Shown: piece after piece, positions 58,498-64,000 of the stretch
How positions within the stretch are numbered: the first letter of the stretch is position 1
How the letters are laid out: every line of letters starts with the position of its first letter
From: Heracleum sosnowskyi
Taxonomy: Eukaryota > Streptophyta > Magnoliopsida > Apiales > Apiaceae
Direction: 5' to 3'
DNA: 64,000 nucleotides
Assembly: GCA_030848705.1 (NCBI GenBank)
Contig: CM061243.1
Location: 105,264,436-105,328,435 of the forward strand
Position numbers and translations under genes: made by a program
The notes under the pieces: generated by a model
The model's database searches: none
What the model saw: the letters and a program-made list of their open reading frames with translations, nothing else
What the model was told of the DNA's origin: nothing

Positions 58498-61400
58498 TTA
58501 CTTTTGTTGCTCAGCAGCTTCAGCTTCCAATTGCTTCTCTAGCAAATCATCATATATCTTCTTTTTCCTTATCTCTTCTTTTCTCTTCATGTCTATGATG
58601 GCTTCTTGAAGTTCTTCTCTTGCAATCAGTTCTTCAATGAGAGGTGAGCCTTTCAAGTCATCAATTGCAGCCTTGAGTGCACTTTCTACATAGGAATCAA
58701 GAAACTCCATCCTTATTTTGCTTTGACCTCCATGTGAGTTTTTGTACTCCACAATGTAAGGATTTTGTTTGACCCTGCACATCCCTTTCTGCCTTAGCTC
58801 CTTAGCCCTCTCCTCCATCTCAGCCATTTCTTTCTCTCTCTGTATGTTTTTCTCTTCATTCTCTTTCCTCATGTTTTCTTCATAATCAGCATGCATCTTC
58901 AAGTACCTGGCAATATCTATCTTCCATGTCCTTTCATCTTTTTCTTCAAAATTCAGTAAGGCATTTATCCTTTCAAGCTCATACTTATAGAAATATTGCC
59001 AGCTTCCTTGCTTCATTATCCTTTCTCTTCCATCAGTGTACTTGATCTCTAGATGATCCAACTTCACTTTGACTTCAAAGATCCTTTGAGCCCTCAAAAA
59101 TGCTAGGGCATCTTCATCATAGTCCTCATCTAGTGGAAGCACATTGATGCCAATAACATTTGTGAGTTTTCCAGTCTTCTTTGTTATCCTCATCCTTTTG
59201 GGTACACTCTTGATCTTCAAATGCTTCACAAGAGATACCTTTCTGGAACAAGGAGAATTAGTCTTCAGTGCCACATCACTTGGAAGTAGCTTCATTCCTT
59301 TCCCCTTCATCCACTGTAACACTCCACTAGCTGTGACTTTGTGGAAGTGTTTTCTTGAAATTACTTTAGTGGCTTCATCTTTCTTCTGTGGCAATTCAGG
59401 TTCAGAAGTCATGGATAATGATTTTGGAGGATCATTGCTAACAGTACCCACCCTAGACTTAGAGTCTTGTGTTATGGTTAAAGTACTACTAGCAATGTCC
59501 TTGACTTGCTGAATTCCACTTCTTGTTTTCTTAACTGATTCCTTTGCCCCCTTGTCATCCCTCTTGCTATCATCAGCATCCTTTGATTTCTTTGAATATT
59601 TGCTCCTTTCCTTATCTCTCCTTGACTGAGATCTCCTTTCATAGGTTTTCTCCTTATCATCATCATCATCTCCATCCTTCTTTTTGTTCTTTTCTTTGAC
59701 AGATTCAGGAATGACTCCATGAATCAGAAAAGATTGTAGAGTGTGAATCATCTCTAGTTCCTCAGCTGTCCTGACTCCCCTCTTGGCTCTTAGCATTTGC
59801 AGCACCTGGTTGATCTTTGCATTATTCTTTCTTGTCAAATCTGAAGGGATCACCAACTGGTCAATGCTGCTGTCTTGAGATAGACTTTGGAAGATTATTG
59901 TCTTTGGCTTTGAGATAACCTCAGGCAGTCTTTGATCTTGATCCATCTTCAAGTCATCAAACAGTCTCTTGTTGTTAGCCCCACCTTTTTCTATTAAGTC
60001 CATTATTGTTGACAGCTCAGTGAATCTCAGTTTCTCTAGAGTTTGAAAAGCTAGGTGCCACAAGCAGTTGTCCTTGCACACCATGATTATCTCTCTTAGA
60101 TGGACATCCTTGATTTTCCTTACTGCAACTGTGAAGTACTTAATGTTTTCCTTGAGCTTCATTCTGTAAGTCCTTGCATCTTCTTGTGCATCTCTGTAGG
60201 TGGCTTTCAGAAACTCCAGGAAGGCCTCATCATGATAGATGTGAGAATTGGCAACTTCCTGTAGCTTGGCCTCTGTGATTGTTGTTGCTTTGGCAGGTTG
60301 AGCATTGGAAGTAGGTTGAGCAGGTTGAGAAGTGGAGATATCTTTTGGCATTGTGGAGGGATAGTAGGTAGTGGTGACTGTGCTTTTCTGGCCTTGTGCA
60401 TTGATGACCTCTACAGGGGGAAGATTGATTGGCTTTATTGTCTCTTCAATGAGCTTGCCCTTAAGTTTTGACTGCTTGGCAGGTACTCCCCCTTTCTTTT
60501 TCACAATGACCTCCTTAACTTTCTCCCCCTTAGGCTTGGGATCAGACAAAAAGTCTTGAGCTTCACCAGGGATAGGCAGGTTCATGGATCTCATCATTGA
60601 AGTCATCATTTGTTGCTGCACCAGTAAGATGTTTGAGGTGTTGTTGCCTTGGTCATCCAGCTTGTCATTGAGTTGGCTTAAGGATGTAGATATCATTCTG
60701 TTTTCATCCTTGAGAGAGGCCACTTCTTTTTCTAAGCCATCCACCTTAGAGAATAATTGTTGAGACCTAAATGAGTTTAGGGATTGATCTTTGACCCTGG
60801 CAAAGTCATATTTGGAGATGTCTGACAGAGGGACTTCATCCACCAACTTGTCACCATACTGATTTTTCCACATGACATTTATCATAGCATTTGAGGTGAT
60901 GGTGGCTTTCGCTTGAGTTTCCAGTGAAGAAGCCAGTTTCTTGATGTTGTCTGTGACCATGGCAAGAGTCACATCCATCATGGATACATTTATGGAGGTT
61001 TTCTGGACTTCTTTGAGGATACCATCCACCTTGGGAAAATCAGAGAGATAAGAGTTCCTGAGCTTAGTGAGGGATCTGTCTGTCTCCTCCTGGATTGAAG
61101 AAATCTCTGATTGAAGCCCTTTCCCAAGATAGTGCAGAGCCTTCAGCTGGTTCTTGTACACATCATTCACAGCATCATAGATGGCAGCAGGAGAGAGATC
61201 CTTTGCATTGGAGCCCAGAGAAGTTAGGAATTCTTCTCTTAGAAAAGCTAGGGCATCCTTGAGCTTGAGAGTCCTCTTAGCATCCAACCAGGCATCCACA
61301 TTTCCCTCTGGTTCAGCTGCATCCACAATCTTCTCCTGCTGAGCTTCAACATCCTCCTTGTGGCAAAGTAAGATAGCTTCATAATCAGCATTGGGAAGAT

Positions 61401-63345
61401 TTGAGGTGAGGAGATGTTGAGCTATTTTGGAGAACTCATCAATCTGTGCCACATGGAGATCTTGTATGGCTTCTTCTGTCATTGTGGAAGGCACAGATGA
61501 TGATCCTGAAGGCCTGTCATGGTGCACAGGCTTCAGCCATTCTGACATAGTGGCCTGAGCCAAGTGAGAGCTAGTGCTAGGCACTTCATGAGATGTAAGA
61601 GTTTGAGTCTCCTCCAGCCTTGGAATGGCTGTAGGGTCTAATGTTGTCTCCATTGAAATGGGATGTGTTACAACATTAGCCCTATTTGTCTGTGAAGACA
61701 GTTCCACATCCCTAAGGATGGGAGAATTTGGCATAGAGTCTCCAGTGAAAACTGGTGAATCCTCCATGTTTGTGTTGGTGTCATTAGGATATGCCCCAGC
61801 ATGCATTCCCTGACCAACTAGATGTGGTTCCTGGGTGGTGAGCATAGTGTCATGCACCATGTCACTTGAAATTGGCTCAATCACAGGAGAGAATTGTGAT
61901 TGATCAAAGGCAAGATTGTCATTGGAATGACTTTCTTGTTCAGAAGAAATTTTTATGGAAGAATATGAGAGAGAAGTGGGGTTTAGACTAGATTTTGGCA
62001 ACTCCCCCTGAGAAATAGGAGGAGTTTCAACAGTGATGTGCTCTCCACTCTGTGTGTCATCAGCCTTATCACTCCTAGGGTCAAGAGTGAGTTCTTGATC
62101 CTGTGCAGACTCAGTACAGGTTGTAGTGGGGAGACTACTCTTTTCAATGCCAATAACCTGTTGGGAGGCCATTGACAGTAGTAGGTGTACCCCTTTTTCC
62201 ACATCTGAATCCTGTTGGGAGGATTCAGTGGTAGGTTTAGATTTTGACTTCTTCCTTTGTCTGGTAAGGGGTGACTCAGGATCCTCACTTCCTATCTCTA
62301 CAGAGTCATTTATCACTGCTAGGGCTCTCTTCTTTGACTTCTTTTTAGTAACATCAACCTTTTGAGAGATTGATGCACTTGGTTGCCTATCCTCTACAGT
62401 GGTGTTTTCAGTAGGATTGCTGGATGGGATAGGAAGGCTGGGGATAGACTGTGCAGCTCCTTCAGTCTTAGCCTTCCCTGTCCAGGAAAGTTCATGATAT
62501 ATGGGCTTATCAAGTGGATAAGACTCAAATGTGTCCTGCATATGCTTGGTCACACTTAGAATCACATCCACTTGATTCCTTGTGTCCAATGAACCAAATA
62601 GTACTTTGGACATGGACTTGGAATAAGCCATTTTAGTGTTATCTATACCCTCCAATAGATGGACATTTGCATCAAGAAAATTTAAAATAACTTGAAGGAA
62701 ACGAGGGTAAAAGATGTCATTACCTCTACCACGAATGGTCCTGCCTAGCCTCTGAGTCAATTCTTTGAGAATTATGGCTCCCACATTGATCTCCTGGTTG
62801 TTGGCCAAGGAGTAGGCTAGCTTCACAGCAATGTGACTGATATGGTCCCATCCTGTCTTCCTGCAGAGAAACACCTTCTGGAGTGCGTCAAGCAGAAATG
62901 ACCACTCCCTTCTCACAAACTTCTTATTCAGCTTTCCAGTATCTATCTCATCAGCATACTGAATGAAGGTCATGAATTCTATGATTTGAGCATCTGTAGC
63001 TTCTTGGTCATGACCTTCCACCTTGAACCCCAAAGCTTCATTGATTTCCCTTTCACCAAATTGAAAGTGTTTGCCTCCAATTGAACAGCTAACCTCCTGG
63101 AATGAGGTTCCATCTTCCCTAGCCATTGTTGATACCAATGCCGTTCTCCAGAATCCTTCCAACACATCAACATACAAGGTAGGGTTCAGGGTTAGGGCTT
63201 GGCGTAGGTAGGAAGTGTTCAAGAACCGTACAAAACACTTGTACCTTGGGTTAGCCTCAGCCTCAGAGGGAATGGTGAGAAGATTGGTTTCTTTGGGAAT
63301 TGTTAAAGGGATAGAGGATGATACAGTTTGAGATTTGGGTGCCAT
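58498..63345 (-). CDS. Family C long accessory ORF, intact 1615 residues
   Basis: ATG at 63345 (MAPKSQTVSSSIPLTIPKET). The N-terminal shared domain (about residues 35-225) has CFVRFLNTSYLRQALTLNP, VLEGFWRTAL, a VRREWSFLLDALQKVF segment, KTGWDHI, LAYSLANNQEINVGAII and FYPRFLQVILNFLD. Then come NLS-like clusters (KKKSKKRALAV, RQRKKSKSKP), a long Ser/Thr/Pro/Gln-rich region, coiled-coil stretches (about 640-960), an Asp run (GDDDDDKEK) followed by an Arg/Ser/Lys-rich segment, and a Glu/Lys coiled-coil C-terminus. No signal peptide or convincing membrane span is seen, which argues against an envelope role. It lies upstream of the shared LTR, so it belongs to an element whose gag-pol is off the right edge. 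Role unknown; nuclear regulator is a hypothesis. Confidence 0.88.
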   Translation of the reverse strand: MAPKSQTVSSSIPLTIPKETNLLTIPSEAEANPRYKCFVRFLNTSYLRQALTLNPTLYVDVLEGFWRTALVSTMAREDGTSFQEVSCSIGGKHFQFGEREINEALGFKVEGHDQEATDAQIIEFMTFIQYADEIDTGKLNKKFVRREWSFLLDALQKVFLCRKTGWDHISHIAVKLAYSLANNQEINVGAIILKELTQRLGRTIRGRGNDIFYPRFLQVILNFLDANVHLLEGIDNTKMAYSKSMSKVLFGSLDTRNQVDVILSVTKHMQDTFESYPLDKPIYHELSWTGKAKTEGAAQSIPSLPIPSSNPTENTTVEDRQPSASISQKVDVTKKKSKKRALAVINDSVEIGSEDPESPLTRQRKKSKSKPTTESSQQDSDVEKGVHLLLSMASQQVIGIEKSSLPTTTCTESAQDQELTLDPRSDKADDTQSGEHITVETPPISQGELPKSSLNPTSLSYSSIKISSEQESHSNDNLAFDQSQFSPVIEPISSDMVHDTMLTTQEPHLVGQGMHAGAYPNDTNTNMEDSPVFTGDSMPNSPILRDVELSSQTNRANVVTHPISMETTLDPTAIPRLEETQTLTSHEVPSTSSHLAQATMSEWLKPVHHDRPSGSSSVPSTMTEEAIQDLHVAQIDEFSKIAQHLLTSNLPNADYEAILLCHKEDVEAQQEKIVDAAEPEGNVDAWLDAKRTLKLKDALAFLREEFLTSLGSNAKDLSPAAIYDAVNDVYKNQLKALHYLGKGLQSEISSIQEETDRSLTKLRNSYLSDFPKVDGILKEVQKTSINVSMMDVTLAMVTDNIKKLASSLETQAKATITSNAMINVMWKNQYGDKLVDEVPLSDISKYDFARVKDQSLNSFRSQQLFSKVDGLEKEVASLKDENRMISTSLSQLNDKLDDQGNNTSNILLVQQQMMTSMMRSMNLPIPGEAQDFLSDPKPKGEKVKEVIVKKKGGVPAKQSKLKGKLIEETIKPINLPPVEVINAQGQKSTVTTTYYPSTMPKDISTSQPAQPTSNAQPAKATTITEAKLQEVANSHIYHDEAFLEFLKATYRDAQEDARTYRMKLKENIKYFTVAVRKIKDVHLREIIMVCKDNCLWHLAFQTLEKLRFTELSTIMDLIEKGGANNKRLFDDLKMDQDQRLPEVISKPKTIIFQSLSQDSSIDQLVIPSDLTRKNNAKINQVLQMLRAKRGVRTAEELEMIHTLQSFLIHGVIPESVKEKNKKKDGDDDDDKEKTYERRSQSRRDKERSKYSKKSKDADDSKRDDKGAKESVKKTRSGIQQVKDIASSTLTITQDSKSRVGTVSNDPPKSLSMTSEPELPQKKDEATKVISRKHFHKVTASGVLQWMKGKGMKLLPSDVALKTNSPCSRKVSLVKHLKIKSVPKRMRITKKTGKLTNVIGINVLPLDEDYDEDALAFLRAQRIFEVKVKLDHLEIKYTDGRERIMKQGSWQYFYKYELERINALLNFEEKDERTWKIDIARYLKMHADYEENMRKENEEKNIQREKEMAEMEERAKELRQKGMCRVKQNPYIVEYKNSHGGQSKIRMEFLDSYVESALKAAIDDLKGSPLIEELIAREELQEAIIDMKRKEEIRKKKIYDDLLEKQLEAEAAEQQK

Positions 63346-63447
63346 TTCGAGAGAGAGAGAGTGAAAATTAGAGTAGAGAATTTGTGCTTAGGTTTGAGAG
63401 TTTGAGAGCAATAGACAAGATGAAAAGTTGTGAACGGTTAGAAAAGG

Positions 63448-63455
63448 TATTTATA
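63448..63455 (-). promoter_or_regulatory. Putative TATA box of the family C accessory ORF
   Basis: On the minus strand CATATAAATACC lies about 103 bp before the ATG. The leader ends in a (CT)n-type tract (complement of 63350-63361), as in plant 5' UTRs. This suggests the accessory ORF is transcribed separately from the LTR transcript. Confidence 0.6.
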
Positions 63456-63463
63456 TGATAGAG

Positions 63464-63905
63464 ACACTGCGATATGGAGTTATGAATATGTACAGTCTAT
63501 ATGTATGTCGCGAAGTCAATAATAGCCTGTACCGCAAAGTCTTGCAAAATATATCGCATAGTCTCAACAATGAACTATGTCGCAAAGTCTTCAAAATGAA
63601 AGGATCGGGGAGACTTTGCGATATAGTAGAAATACCCTGTCTAAAGCTCTCTTTTAGGAATTTTAAGCAATTTGTCAGACTTTTATCAAATTTTGAAATA
63701 AAATTAATTTAAATCAAAATTCTGTCAACTATGGAGACTTGTCGATATAGTTATTCTAAGTCGCGAAGTCATAAAATTAACTATGTCGCAAACTCATGAA
63801 ATGAACTATGTCGCGAAGTCTCACAATCTCAACAGTTTGCGATATAAGTCTGTTTAATTTGAACTATGTCGTGAACTCTGAAAATCATCTATATCGAGAT
63901 GTCTC
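63464..63905 (-). repeat. Family C motif array upstream of the accessory ORF
   Basis: About 13 copies of CTATGTCGCGAAGTC-like words or their complement (63468, 63507, 63532, 63552, 63579, 63613, 63740, 63759, 63782, 63806, 63836, 63864, 63889). They are the same motif as in the family C LTR but mostly in the opposite orientation. They sit directly upstream of the TATA box. Confidence 0.87.
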
Positions 63906-64000
63906 AAAAGCTCACAACTCCACTAACAAATATGATTTTGAAAAATATGCAGTAAAATACTGAAATATTTATAAATCATATCTCAGCTAATTTTCACTCC
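63906..64000. other. End of window, AT-rich spacer of family C
   Basis: AT-rich sequence upstream of the motif array; pol of this element would be expected beyond the right edge. Confidence 0.5.

Overview
This is eudicot nuclear DNA. It holds one single-copy-type plant gene with short introns, very AT-rich intergenic DNA, Helitron and MITE remnants, and a dense nest of plant LTR retrotransposons. The species cannot be fixed from the sequence; an asterid such as Apiaceae is only a guess.

Left part (1-17179). The window opens in the last 65 codons of a WEB-family coiled-coil gene. A tandem paralogue follows as a complete three-exon gene (6062-9737, about 961 codons). Between them lie an old, internally deleted Ty1/copia element (1677-3790) and a Stowaway-like MITE (5386-5697). 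From 9738 to 17179 there is AT-rich DNA with a well-bounded non-autonomous Helitron (10265-11351), related Helitron-like fragments and local tandem duplications.

Right part (17180-64000). This is almost entirely retrotransposon. The best reading is a nest built on an outer copia element of family B (B', minus strand; LTR remnant at 17180, accessory-ORF pieces at 33145-34881 and 42489-43303). Family A (plus strand, 18095-32596, followed by a second truncated copy) sits in its LTR. A recent gag-protease-only Ty3/gypsy element with a CAGAG target duplication (34882-42488) sits in its accessory ORF. A chimeric C/B element (43304-58344, minus) abuts it. A further family C element shares the LTR at 57066-58344 and runs off the right edge.

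Families A, B and C are SIRE/Maximus-like copia elements. Each carries, downstream of pol and in sense orientation, a very long accessory ORF (about 1.2-1.7 thousand codons). These share an N-terminal domain, have NLS-like basic clusters and coiled coils, and appear to have their own TATA boxes.

The most interesting observation is that each family has its own short DNA motif repeated densely in two places: the LTR, and the spacer between pol and the accessory ORF. The motifs are CTGTC(A)/(T)GACAG in A, AAAACYATCGAA/TTCGATRGTTTT in B, and GACTWYGCGAYATAG and its complement in C. One long nuclear-looking accessory protein per family, plus a private motif array at both promoters, suggests an element-encoded sequence-specific regulator or anti-silencing system. 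It would be analogous in logic to the VANC proteins of VANDAL transposons. That functional reading is inference; the motif arrays and ORFs are visible directly.
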